NCBI GenBank assembly: GCA_021815305.1
Contig: JAKAHC010000001.1
Span: 310,001-374,000, forward strand
Reading direction: 5' to 3'
From: Deltaproteobacteria bacterium
Lineage (GTDB): Bacteria > Desulfobacterota > Deferrimicrobia > Deferrimicrobiales > Deferrimicrobiaceae
DNA length: 64,000 nucleotides
Shown here piece after piece: positions 39,253-47,758 of this stretch. Position 1 is the stretch's first letter, and each line of letters starts with the position of its first letter. The position numbers and the translations under genes are program-made. The notes under the pieces were generated by a model. The model searched no databases, was not told the DNA's origin, and saw only the letters and a program-made list of their open reading frames with translations.

Positions 39253-39274
39253 GTGCCAAAAAGGCAGGGAGAGA

Positions 39275-40645
39275 TCAGCCGATGCCGTACTCCTTCACTT
39301 TCCGGTGGAGGGTCCGCACACCGATGCCCAGGAGTTTCGCCGCATGGGTCTTGTTCCCCCCCGTCTTTCCGAGGGCGTCCCGGATGGCGTCCCGCTCGAT
39401 CTCCGTGAGCGTGCGGGAGGGGGGGAGCGGGATCGGCCCGGAGGCCGTCGGCGGAAGGACCGCATGCGTCACCTCCGGCGGAAGGTCTCCCGGTTCGATC
39501 GCATCCCCCTGCGAGACGAGGGTGGCGGTCTCCAGCGCATTGCGAAGCTGGCGCACGTTCCCGGGCCACCGGAAGGCGAGCATCGCCCTCAGGGCGGCGG
39601 GGGAGAGAACCTTCGGCGGCATGCCGTTCTCCTGCGCAATCCGCCCCAGGAAATGTTCGCACAGACGCGGGATGTCTTCCCTTCGGTCCCGCAACGGGGG
39701 AACGACGATGCCGAACACGTTCAGCCGGTAGAAGAGGTCCTCCCGGAACGCGTTCTCCTCCACGCGGGCCTTGAGGTCCCGGTTCGTCGCGGCGAGGATC
39801 CGCACGTCCACCCGGAGGACCTGGGAACCTCCCACCCGCATCACTTCCTTCTGCTCGATGGCGCGAAGCAGCTTCGCCTGGATTCCGGGGGAGACGTCCC
39901 CCACCTCGTCGAGGAACAGGGTGCCCCCCTCCGCGCTTTCGAGCTTGCCCGGGCGATCCCCCGTCGCCCCCGTGAACGCCCCCTTCTCGTAACCGAACAG
40001 CTCGGACTCGAGGAGCGCTTCGGGAATCGCCGCACAATTCAGCGGGAGGAAGGAGCGGTCCCTCCGGGGGCTCAGCCGGTGGATCGCCCGCGCCACCAGC
40101 TCTTTTCCCGTCCCGCTCTCCCCGGTGATCAGGACGTTCATCCTCGTGGGAGCGACCAGCCGGACCTTCTGGAGCACCTCCTCCATCGCCCGGGACGCGC
40201 CGACGATCCCTTCCACCCCCGTGGGGGAGCCCACCTCCTCGCGCAGCCGATCGATTTCCCTCTGCATCGCCCGCTCCTTGGCGGCGCGGAAGACGGCCGC
40301 CCGCAGGCGCGGGATCTCCACGGGCTTGAGAAGGAAATCGGAGGCGCCGGACCGGACGGCCTCCACGGCCCCCTCGACGGTGCCGTACGCGGTGAGGACG
40401 ACCACGGGAACGCCCGGGTGCGACTTCGTCACGTGACGCAGCACATCGAGGCCCGTCAGCCCCGGCATCCGCAGGTCGGTCACCACCACGTCCCCGCCTT
40501 CCGCCGAAAGCCGCGCAAGCCCCTCCCGCGGATCGGCGAAGGGGAAGACCTCGAACCCGTCGCGGCGCAGCGCCGCGGCGACGCTCGAAAGGCTGTCGGC
40601 GTCGTCGTCGAAGACGAAAACCCGCCCCTTCCCCTTCGCGGTCAC
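39275..40645 (-). CDS. NtrC-family sigma-54 activator next to the heat-shock cluster
   Basis: 456 residues. The receiver (1-120) has FVFDDDADS, phospho-Asp in VVTDLRMPGLTG and Lys in LLKPVEI. The AAA+ domain has Walker A GESGTGKELVARAIH, the sigma-54 loop EKGAFTGATG, GTLFLDEVGD and REDLFYRLNVFGIVVPPL. The Fis-type HTH is KTGGNKTHAAKLLGIGVRTL. GTG 40645 overlaps the stop of the kinase by 4 bases. By position it resembles HsfA of Myxococcus xanthus, an NtrC-like activator of the heat-shock gene lonD. That comparison is by context and not by alignment. Confidence 0.92.
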   Translation of the reverse strand: MTAKGKGRVFVFDDDADSLSSVAAALRRDGFEVFPFADPREGLARLSAEGGDVVVTDLRMPGLTGLDVLRHVTKSHPGVPVVVLTAYGTVEGAVEAVRSGASDFLLKPVEIPRLRAAVFRAAKERAMQREIDRLREEVGSPTGVEGIVGASRAMEEVLQKVRLVAPTRMNVLITGESGTGKELVARAIHRLSPRRDRSFLPLNCAAIPEALLESELFGYEKGAFTGATGDRPGKLESAEGGTLFLDEVGDVSPGIQAKLLRAIEQKEVMRVGGSQVLRVDVRILAATNRDLKARVEENAFREDLFYRLNVFGIVVPPLRDRREDIPRLCEHFLGRIAQENGMPPKVLSPAALRAMLAFRWPGNVRQLRNALETATLVSQGDAIEPGDLPPEVTHAVLPPTASGPIPLPPSRTLTEIERDAIRDALGKTGGNKTHAAKLLGIGVRTLHRKVKEYGIG

Positions 40646-41409
40646 CGCGGCGCCCCCGGGGGAAGCGCCAGCGGGAGCCGGCCGGGGAACATGGCGCGGA
40701 ACTGGGACTCGAACGGCAGCGAGACGGTCACGATCGTGCCGTGCCCTTCGCGGCTGCGGAGGGATACGGTCCCGCCGTGCTGATGGACGATCTGCCGGAC
40801 GATGGGGAGCCCCAGCCCGCTGCCGTTCTTGCGGGTCGTGTAGAAGAGGCGGAAGATCTGCCGGCGCTCCGCCCGGGGAATTCCCCTCCCGTTGTCCTGG
40901 ATCCGCGCGAAGGGACGCCCCGCCCGCACCCCGGTGGTCACGCGGATCGTTTTCCCCTCCTTGTCCAGCGCTTCCTGGGCGTTCAGCAGCAGGTTGAGCA
41001 GCGCCTGTTTGAGCTGCCTCTCGTCGGCGAGCACCGGCAGCGGCGTGGGATGGATCCGCGTCCTCAGAACGATCCCGTGGTAGGAGAGGTCGACTTCGAG
41101 GAAGCGCAGCGTCTCGGCGACGATCCGGTTCAGGTCCACCATCGTCAGCTCGATCGCCTGCGGCCGCGCGAAGCGCAGGAAACCGGAAAGCGTTTCGTTC
41201 AGGCGCTGCGTGACCTTGAGGTTCGCGCGGGCAAGGGAGAGGAGCTCCCCCTTCTGGGGGACGGCTTCGGGGGAGATCTCGGAGAGCATCTCCTCGAGGA
41301 GTTGCCCGTTGATGTAGAGGGAGTTCAACGGGTTGCGGATCTCGTGGGCCAGGCCCGCCGCGACCGCGCCCAGATCCTCGAGCTTTTTCCGTCTCCTCGT
41401 GGCCGGCAC
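40642..41409 (-). CDS. Soluble histidine kinase core without a sensor domain
   Basis: 255 residues containing only HisKA and HATPase_c. The phospho-acceptor His is in AAGLAHEIRNPLNSLYINGQ, the N box is LLNLLLNAQEALD, G1 is IQDNGRGIPR and G2 is GSGLGLPIVRQIV. The GTG start follows an in-frame TAA by only five codons, so no sensor domain can lie upstream in frame. Either the signal comes through a partner protein, or the gene has lost its sensor by truncation. It overlaps the NtrC-like gene by 4 bases and should be its cognate kinase. The tail is proline-rich. Confidence 0.85.
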   Translation of the reverse strand: MPATRRRKKLEDLGAVAAGLAHEIRNPLNSLYINGQLLEEMLSEISPEAVPQKGELLSLARANLKVTQRLNETLSGFLRFARPQAIELTMVDLNRIVAETLRFLEVDLSYHGIVLRTRIHPTPLPVLADERQLKQALLNLLLNAQEALDKEGKTIRVTTGVRAGRPFARIQDNGRGIPRAERRQIFRLFYTTRKNGSGLGLPIVRQIVHQHGGTVSLRSREGHGTIVTVSLPFESQFRAMFPGRLPLALPPGAPR

Positions 41410-41490
41410 GAGGACGATTCTACCTTATTCTCCCCATCCGCGCAGACTCCGAAAGCGTTGCCGGGGCGGGGATCCCCCGGTCCCCTGGGA

Positions 41491-42123
41491 TCAGAGGTAC
41501 TCGATGTGGAGCAACGGGGCCGTCTGTGCGGAATCATCGTCCAACTGGACGATCCCCGGTCCGGAAACCAACGGGTCGAGCAGGAGGCGGATCTGGAAAT
41601 CCGGCTGCGTCCCTTGCAGCGCCGCCCGGACCAACGAGGTCACCTCGATCCGGATGGCAGGGCGCGGAATGACTGCGTCGGAGGGATGGAAGTTGAAGAT
41701 CGGGATCCCCAGCACCGGGGGAAGATACGGTGAGGGAGGTTGCCGGAAATAGTCCGTGTCGAGAAGGGGGAGCGGAAAATCGACCAGCTCCGCCAGGACG
41801 GGGACGTCGCTTCCGTACGGCACGCTCGCGACGAACACCTCGACGTACGCCAACTGGACGTTCGCCGTATACGGTATCTTGCCCTGAAGCGGGAAATCCA
41901 GGAATCCGCGGTATTCCGTACCCCCCGCGTCCACCCCGATCTGGATGTCCCGGGTGACGGAAGCGGGGCTGATGACGGGAGACCCCGTCCCGTTGTAGGA
42001 GATGGAGGCGTCGACCGACAGGTTGCTGAGTTCGTCGTACACGGGAGCGCTGCTGCTTCCGCCGCAACCGTTCAGTGTCAGCGCAAGCGCGCCCAGCGCT
42101 CCAATAACCCACAGTTTCCTCAT
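41491..42123 (-). CDS. Lipoprotein with a DNRLRE-like beta-sandwich domain
   Basis: 210 residues. The signal is MRKLWVIGALGALALTL and the lipobox LNGC is followed by GGSSSAP. The rest is beta-rich: YRGFLDFPLQGKIPYTANVQ, then LAYVEVFVASVP and PAIRIEVTSLVRAALQG. This pattern (a folded strand where a substance is 'fixed' as FLDF, then VEV strands and a late TSLVRAAL) resembles the DNRLRE/CBM96-like surface domain. No catalytic residues are seen. ATG 42123 has SD AGGAGGT 7 bases upstream. It is divergent from the PBP1A gene. The function is unknown. Confidence 0.6.
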   Translation of the reverse strand: MRKLWVIGALGALALTLNGCGGSSSAPVYDELSNLSVDASISYNGTGSPVISPASVTRDIQIGVDAGGTEYRGFLDFPLQGKIPYTANVQLAYVEVFVASVPYGSDVPVLAELVDFPLPLLDTDYFRQPPSPYLPPVLGIPIFNFHPSDAVIPRPAIRIEVTSLVRAALQGTQPDFQIRLLLDPLVSGPGIVQLDDDSAQTAPLLHIEYL

Positions 42124-42233
42124 GGCCGGCACCTCCTGGTATTTTCCCCCGCCCGGTTTCCGCTATTGGACGCCACGCATCGGAGGATATTCGAATTCCC
42201 CCCCGGGGTCCATACCCCGCATTCCCCCAACCT

Positions 42234-42242
42234 TGATATAAT
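42234..42242 (+). promoter_or_regulatory. Extended -10 promoter for PBP1A
   Basis: TGATATAAT is a perfect TATAAT with the extended TG motif. There is no good -35 box. The TTG start of the PBP1A gene is 39 bases downstream. Confidence 0.6.
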
Positions 42243-42280
42243 GGGAATCCAACCCATATCTCCTCCGCGAAAGGCACGCC

Positions 42281-44305
42281 TTGCTTCAGAACCTCGAGCC
42301 GCGGGAATCTTCCGGATTTCCCTGGAAAAAACTGCTGCTGGTCCTCCTCGTCGGCGGGCTCTTCTTCGCCATGGGCACGGCGACGGGCATCGCCCTGCTG
42401 GCGAAGTTCGGCGATTTCCCCCCGATCGAGTCGGCCCGGGCGTACCGCCCCAGCGTCACCTCCAAGATCTACGACCGGAACAACCGGATCGTCGGGGAGA
42501 TCTACCTGCAGAAGCGGACCCTCGTCCCCTTCAAGTCCATTCCCCCGCACGTGGTGAACGCCTTCGTCGCCGCCGAGGACGCGAATTTCTACAGGCACAG
42601 AGGGGTGGACTTCGTCGCCATCGCCCGAGCCGTCGTCATGGACATCTTCCACGGAGGGTACGCGCAGGGGGCGAGCACGATCACCCAGCAGACGGTCAAG
42701 GCGCTCTTCCTCACCCCGGAGAAGAGCATCTCGCGGAAGCTCAAGGAGATGATCCTCGCCTACCGCATCGAGAGGAAGCTCTCCAAGGACGAGATCCTCT
42801 ACCTCTACTTGAACCAGATCTACCTCGGGGACGGCGCCTACGGGGTGGAGGCCGCGGCCCAGACCTATTTCGGCAAGCCGGTATCCTCCCTCAACGTGGC
42901 GGAGGGCGCGATGCTTGCGGGACTGGCCCAGGCCCCGACGCGGTACTCGCCGCGGAACCACCTCGACCGTGCCAAGGCGCGCCAGCGGTACGTCCTGCGC
43001 CGGATGGCCCAGGTCGGATTCCTCGACAGGGACGAGGCGGAGAAGGCCTACGCCGTTCGCCTCGCCTTCGCGCCCCCCTCGACCTTCCGCTCGAAGGCCT
43101 CCTATTTCCTCGAGTACGTCCGCCTGTACCTCCAGGAAAAGTACGGAACGGAAACGGTCAACAAGACGGAGCTTCGGATCTATACGACCATCGACGGGAG
43201 GCTCCAGGAAGCGGCGCACGACGCGCTCGCGGACGGGGTGAGGCGGATGGAGGAGCGGAACGGGTACCATGGCCTCCAGGGGGCTTTCCTGTGCATGGAT
43301 CCGCACACCGGGGGGATCCTGGCGATGGTGGGCGGCGTCGATTTCGCCGCCTCCCAGTTCAACCGCGCGCTGCAGGCAAGGCGGCAGCCCGGCTCCGCGT
43401 TCAAACCGATCGTCTACAGCGCGGCCCTGGACAAGGGGAAGACCCTGGTCTCCACGCTGGACGACTCGCCGATCGAGTTCGAGAGGAGCGAGACGGAGAT
43501 GTGGAAGCCGAAGAACTACGACGGGACGTTCCTGGGGCCGATCCCGCTGCTGGAGGCGCTGGCGAAGTCCCGCAACCTGGCCACCGTCCGCCTCCTGAAC
43601 GACATCGGGGTGGACACGGCGATCCAGATGGCCCGGAACCTGGGGATCGAGTCGCCCATCGAACGGAATCTCTCCATCGCCCTGGGGTCCTCCGGCGTGA
43701 CCCCCCTGGAGATGGTCACGGCATACTCCACCTTCGCCGATGGGGGGCAACGTCCCGCGCCGTTCTTCATCCGCGAGGTGCAGGACGCCTCGGGGAACGT
43801 CCTGGAGCGTGCGGACCCCAGGCTCGTCCCGGTGATCTCCCCCGACACGGCCTACCTGACGGTCCGGGCGATGCAGGAGGTCGTGCGATCCGGCACGGCC
43901 GCTTCCGCGCGGGGGCTTTCTCCGAACCTGATGGGGAAAACGGGGACCACGAACGAAAACACGGATGCCTGGTTCATCGGGGGATCGCCGGACCTCATGG
44001 CGGCGGTGTGGGTGGGGTTCGACACGCCCGCTTCGCTGGGGGATCGCCAGTCGGCCGCCACCGTGGCGCTTCCGATCTGGGCGCGGTTCATGGGACAGGC
44101 GCTCGCCCGCTTCCCGGACCGGGAGTTCCCCGTTCCCCCCGGGATCACCTTCGCCCGCGTCGACCCGTCGACGGGGAAGGCCCTGCCGCCGGGCAACGCC
44201 GACGGAGCGGTGCTCCCCTTCCGCCTGGGAACGGTGCCGGACGCCGCCGCCCCGGCGGTGAAACCCTCCTCCCCCCGGAAGGGAGCGGCGGACGATCTGA
44301 TGTGA
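42281..44305 (+). CDS. Penicillin-binding protein 1A (bifunctional glycosyltransferase/transpeptidase)
   Basis: Polymerises and crosslinks peptidoglycan in the periplasm. It has 674 residues with a cytoplasmic tail and an anchor at about 17-40. The GT51 domain has the catalytic Glu in AAEDANFYRHRGVD and GASTITQQTVK. The transpeptidase has the active Ser in QPGSAFKPIVYSAAL (SxxK), SRN in AKSRNLATVR and MGKTGTTNENTDAWF (KTG). The TTG start has SD AAGG 7 bases upstream. It is shorter than E. coli PBP1A because the interdomain region is compact. The last 40 residues are proline- and alanine-rich. Confidence 0.94.
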   Translation: MLQNLEPRESSGFPWKKLLLVLLVGGLFFAMGTATGIALLAKFGDFPPIESARAYRPSVTSKIYDRNNRIVGEIYLQKRTLVPFKSIPPHVVNAFVAAEDANFYRHRGVDFVAIARAVVMDIFHGGYAQGASTITQQTVKALFLTPEKSISRKLKEMILAYRIERKLSKDEILYLYLNQIYLGDGAYGVEAAAQTYFGKPVSSLNVAEGAMLAGLAQAPTRYSPRNHLDRAKARQRYVLRRMAQVGFLDRDEAEKAYAVRLAFAPPSTFRSKASYFLEYVRLYLQEKYGTETVNKTELRIYTTIDGRLQEAAHDALADGVRRMEERNGYHGLQGAFLCMDPHTGGILAMVGGVDFAASQFNRALQARRQPGSAFKPIVYSAALDKGKTLVSTLDDSPIEFERSETEMWKPKNYDGTFLGPIPLLEALAKSRNLATVRLLNDIGVDTAIQMARNLGIESPIERNLSIALGSSGVTPLEMVTAYSTFADGGQRPAPFFIREVQDASGNVLERADPRLVPVISPDTAYLTVRAMQEVVRSGTAASARGLSPNLMGKTGTTNENTDAWFIGGSPDLMAAVWVGFDTPASLGDRQSAATVALPIWARFMGQALARFPDREFPVPPGITFARVDPSTGKALPPGNADGAVLPFRLGTVPDAAAPAVKPSSPRKGAADDLM

Positions 44306-44332
44306 CCGCCGCGGGACGGGGGGAGCTTCGCC

Positions 44333-45076
44333 CTATCCGGCTCTCCTGGCGATCACGACCATCCGCTCGGCGCCCCGGGTGAAGGGAGCGCCGTCGAGGG
44401 AGCCGTGGACGGCCGCGACGCGCATCCCGGCGCGACGCAGCATCTCCTCGAGCTCCGCTTCCGAATAGATCCGCACGTCGAAGGCGGAACAGATCCGGAT
44501 CCCGTCCGGCCGGGTGAGCTCGTGCTCCGCCCGCGCCCGGCCCGTTGCGTGGTCGAAACGCACGCGCAGGCGAAGCTCCCCCGCGGGGACCGTCATCGTC
44601 GTCTCGAGGTCCTCCTCGCCGGACAGCCCTTTCTGCGCGTTGCGCAGGTCCAGGAGGAGGATCCCCCCCTCCCTCAGGCTGCGCGACACGTTCTCGAGAA
44701 CCTTCTGGTTCTCCTCGTCGCAGAAATAGCCGAACGACGTGAACAGGGAGAAGCAGGCGTCGAATGCGCCGGGGCGCACGAACTCCCGCATGTCCCCCCG
44801 GACCCACTCGATGGAGATCCCCTCCCTCGCGGCGCGCGCCCGGGCCAGGCGCAGCATCTTGTCCGACAGATCGACTCCGGTGACCCGGTATCCCCTCCGG
44901 GAAAGGGGAATGGCGTGGCGCCCCCTCCCGCACCCCAGGTCCACCACGGGCGCCCCTTCGGAGAGCGGCAGGAGCGAAAGGATCTGGGCCACTTCCTCCT
45001 CGGGGTCACGCTCCAGCGGGCCGAACAGTTCCGGGTACCGTTCATCGAAGATCGTCTCGAACCAGGGCCGGGTCAC
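44333..45076 (-). CDS. Class I SAM-dependent methyltransferase
   Basis: 247 residues. The SAM motif is VVDLGCGRGRHAIPLSRRG, then VTGVDLSDKMLRLAR and WVRGDMREFV. The end has FDVRIYSEAELEEMLRRAG, as in small-molecule methyltransferases of the Methyltransf_25/11 type. The substrate is unknown. The GTG start is 7 bases after the rtcB stop, so it is the last gene of the chained operon. That may link it to RNA repair, but no RNA-binding domain is visible. Confidence 0.85.
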   Translation of the reverse strand: MTRPWFETIFDERYPELFGPLERDPEEEVAQILSLLPLSEGAPVVDLGCGRGRHAIPLSRRGYRVTGVDLSDKMLRLARARAAREGISIEWVRGDMREFVRPGAFDACFSLFTSFGYFCDEENQKVLENVSRSLREGGILLLDLRNAQKGLSGEEDLETTMTVPAGELRLRVRFDHATGRARAEHELTRPDGIRICSAFDVRIYSEAELEEMLRRAGMRVAAVHGSLDGAPFTRGAERMVVIARRAG

Positions 45077-45083
45077 GCCGTCC

Positions 45084-46532
45084 CTACCCTTTCACCACAC
45101 CGACGGGGCGCAACCGGGCCACCTTCCGGGCGATCCCGGCGCGATCGACCACATCCACCACGGAGTCCACGTCCTTGTACGCCTCGGGGATCTCCTCCGC
45201 GAGCGTCCTGCGGGAAGCGCACGCCACGAGCACCCCCCGCTGCTCCATCGCCTCGAAGACCGACTTCCCCCGGACGCTCTGCTTGGCCGCCGTTCGGCTC
45301 ATCCGTCTGCCTGCTCCGTGGCACGTGGACCCGAAGGCGGTCCGCATCGCGCCGGGGAGGCCGGCGAGGACATAGGAGCCCCTTCCCATGTCCCCCGGGA
45401 TGAACACGGGTTGCCCCACCTCCCGGTAGGCCGCCTGGAGCTCCGGGTGTCCCGGCGGAAACGCCCGCGTGGCTCCCTTCCGGTGCACGAGCACCTCCCG
45501 CCGCCGGCCTGCCACTTCGTGGGTCTCGAACTTGGCGTTGTTGTGCCCCACGTCGTACACCACCCGGATCCCCGCGTCCCCCGGCCCCATCCGCAGGCAC
45601 CGCTGGACCGTCTCCCGCACCTGATGCGCCAGAAGCTGCCGGTTGGCGAAGGCGTAGTTCGCGGCGCAGGCCAGCGCCGACAGGTAACCGCGTCCCTCGG
45701 GGGAAGCCACGTGCGCGCAGGCAAGCTGCCGGTCCGGCACGCGGATCCCGTTCCGGAGCATGTAGGAGGGCATCGCTTCGAGGTGGTCGTCGCACACCTG
45801 GTACCCCAGCCCCCGCGAGCCGGAGTGGAGGAAGAAGACCGCCTGCCCCCGGAAGAGCCCGTAGGCGTCGGCGGCCTCGGGGTAGAGGATCTCCTCCACC
45901 TCGTCGATCTCCAGGAAATGGTTCCCGGCTCCGAGCGTCCCCAGCTGGTCGGCGCCCCGCCTCTTCGCCGTATCCGATACCGAGTCGGGGTCGGCCCCGG
46001 GAAGCCTCCCGCCGCTCTCGGTCGCGGCGACATCCTCCTCCGTGGCGTAACCGCGCGGGAGCGCCCAGCGCGATCCTTCCGTGAGGACCTTGTCCATCTC
46101 CTTCGGGGAGAGCCGCACGAAACCCGTCGATCCCACACCGGCGGGAACCTCGCGGTGCAGCGCGGCGACCAGTACCGGAAGACGGGCTCTCAGCGCCGCC
46201 ATTCCGATGTTCGAACGGAGCAGCCGCACGCCGCAGTTGATGTCGTACCCCACCCCTCCGGGGGAGACGACGCCGTCCTCGGGGTCCATCGCCGCCACCC
46301 CCCCGATGGGGAAACCGTATCCCCAGTGGATATCGGGCATGCCGATGCTGTGCGAGAGAATCCCGGGGAGGTGCGCCACGTTCATGACCTGGCGCAGCGC
46401 CTGGTCGCGGCGGATGTCTTCCATCATCTCCCCGGAAGCGAACACGAGGCCCGGCACGCGCATCCCGCCGGTTTCCGGAATTTCCCATGTCGTGTCGGTG
46501 AGCTGCACAAGGCGGACGTCCTCGAACTGCAA
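45084..46532 (-). CDS. rtcB: RNA-splicing ligase RtcB
   Basis: GTP- and Mn-dependent ligase joining RNA 2',3'-cyclic or 3'-phosphate ends to 5'-OH ends. It has 482 residues. Metal ligands are in GYDINCGVRLLRSN (Cys), GAGNHFLEID and FFLHSGSRGLG; the guanylylated His is in VYDVGHNNAKFE or, by family alignment, HRKGATRAFPPG. It ends VARLRPVGVVKG as family members do. The TTG start has SD AAGGAGG upstream. An archease gene lies 69 bases upstream in the operon, as in other organisms. Confidence 0.95.
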   Translation of the reverse strand: MQFEDVRLVQLTDTTWEIPETGGMRVPGLVFASGEMMEDIRRDQALRQVMNVAHLPGILSHSIGMPDIHWGYGFPIGGVAAMDPEDGVVSPGGVGYDINCGVRLLRSNIGMAALRARLPVLVAALHREVPAGVGSTGFVRLSPKEMDKVLTEGSRWALPRGYATEEDVAATESGGRLPGADPDSVSDTAKRRGADQLGTLGAGNHFLEIDEVEEILYPEAADAYGLFRGQAVFFLHSGSRGLGYQVCDDHLEAMPSYMLRNGIRVPDRQLACAHVASPEGRGYLSALACAANYAFANRQLLAHQVRETVQRCLRMGPGDAGIRVVYDVGHNNAKFETHEVAGRRREVLVHRKGATRAFPPGHPELQAAYREVGQPVFIPGDMGRGSYVLAGLPGAMRTAFGSTCHGAGRRMSRTAAKQSVRGKSVFEAMEQRGVLVACASRRTLAEEIPEAYKDVDSVVDVVDRAGIARKVARLRPVGVVKG

Positions 46533-46601
46533 GGTGCCTCCTTCCCGTCGATGCGACCGGTGGAGGGGGGCCGTCGCCGGGTACGACCGGAGAATGGGCG
46601 A

Positions 46602-47024
46602 TCAGACGTCCAGGACGAACCTTCCCGTCCACCCCGAAGGCCCCGCCGAGACGGCGAGGCCGTGCGCCGTGACCGCCTTGATCTCCCGGTACACCGCGTG
46701 ACGCGCCGGGTCCGCCGGTTCTCCGGTGACCGTGACGGTCACGACGTCAAGTTCCATGGTAGCACCCGCGTCCCGCACAAGGAACCGGTCGAGGGCAAAG
46801 AGGAGGAGCGCCTTCCGCAGGATTCCGTGGAACCGCTCCTCGCGGGTGGCGCCTGCGGCGGAAAAGGTCCTCCGCGCTGCGCGCCGGACCGTCCGCCGGT
46901 CGGTGAGGAGGGAGAAGAGCGTCTCCACCGACGCCGCGCACAGCCCCGGGAAATCGGCGCATCGGACCTCGACGCGCAGGTCGGCGGTGTGGGGAAGAAG
47001 GCGGTACCGGGCGCCCGGGGTCAC
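46602..47024 (-). CDS. Archease, RtcB activator
   Basis: 140 residues. The family mark is YRLLPHTADLRVEVRCADFP with the conserved Asp used in metal binding, then LFSLLTDRRTV and a C-terminal strand GWTGRFVLDV. Archease lets RtcB turn over and use other nucleotides. The GTG start overlaps the metallophosphoesterase stop by 4 bases, so it is translationally coupled upstream. It precedes rtcB by 69 bases. Confidence 0.92.
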   Translation of the reverse strand: MTPGARYRLLPHTADLRVEVRCADFPGLCAASVETLFSLLTDRRTVRRAARRTFSAAGATREERFHGILRKALLLFALDRFLVRDAGATMELDVVTVTVTGEPADPARHAVYREIKAVTAHGLAVSAGPSGWTGRFVLDV

Positions 47025-47758
47025 GTTCCGTCCCGTAAACGGTCGGCGAAGACAACGGGGAGCCCCGCGGCGAGCACCTTGTCGCGGGCGGCCTCGACGT
47101 CATAGGGCACCCGGACCCACTCGGCGGAACGGTCGTCCGTGTCGTACAGGAGGAAGGAGGCGTCGCGGTTGCGGTCCCGGGGCTGCCCGACGCTCCCCGG
47201 GTTGATGAGGGCCTTCTCCCCCCGGCGGAGACGGAACTCCCCGGGGGGGATGTGCTCCACGCGGCCGTCTTTCCTTCGGACGAACCCGCCCGCCACGTGC
47301 GTGTGGCCGAAGAGGATCGGCCCTTCCGCCACCGAGGCGAAGAGGGTGGAGAGTTCGAGGGATGCCTGTTCGGCGGAGCAGATGTACCTGTCGGGGTCGG
47401 TCGGCGACCCGTGCACCAGGAGGATGCCGCCCTCTCCGGCCAACTGCGCGGGAAGCGCCGCCAGGTACGACCGGCTCTCCGGGGTGAGATGCTCTCCCGC
47501 CCACAGCGCGGCGGTCAGTGCCGACGGGTGGAAATGCCTCCCCGAAGAGCGGCCGCACGCCACGGCGTCGTGGTTCCCGGACACGCCCCCGGCCGCGTGG
47601 TCCATCGCCCACCGGACACACCGCTCCGGCTCCGCGTTGTACCCCACGAGGTCCCCGAGGTGGTAGACGCGGTCGGGCCGCCGCGCCGCAAGCTCCCGCT
47701 CTACCGCGGCGAGGGCGTCCCCGTTGGCGTGGATGTCCGAGAGAACCGCGAACTTCAC
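47021..47758 (-). CDS. Calcineurin-like metallophosphoesterase
   Basis: 245 residues of the YfcE/MJ0936-like fold. Metal motifs are in order: LSDIHANGDAL (DxH), HLGDLVGYNA (GD), SGNHDAVA (GNHD), LVHGSPTD and FGHTHVAGG (GHxH). The GTG start overlaps the gene upstream, and its stop overlaps archease. The family hydrolyses phosphodiesters or phosphomonoesters. In this operon it could process 2',3'-cyclic phosphate RNA ends before or after RtcB, which is inference. The substrate cannot be told from sequence. Confidence 0.88.
   Translation of the reverse strand: MKFAVLSDIHANGDALAAVERELAARRPDRVYHLGDLVGYNAEPERCVRWAMDHAAGGVSGNHDAVACGRSSGRHFHPSALTAALWAGEHLTPESRSYLAALPAQLAGEGGILLVHGSPTDPDRYICSAEQASLELSTLFASVAEGPILFGHTHVAGGFVRRKDGRVEHIPPGEFRLRRGEKALINPGSVGQPRDRNRDASFLLYDTDDRSAEWVRVPYDVEAARDKVLAAGLPVVFADRLRDGT

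Noticed and set aside
39245-39262. A second sigma-54-like TGGCACG on the minus strand just beyond the activator stop
   Set aside because: The GC of the -12 element falls one base out of register; the candidate at 39110-39126 fits better.
38673-39274. CIRCE element or HrcA control upstream of dnaK
   Set aside because: No TTAGCACTC-N9-GAGTGCTAA-like repeat was found, and hrcA and grpE are absent from the window.
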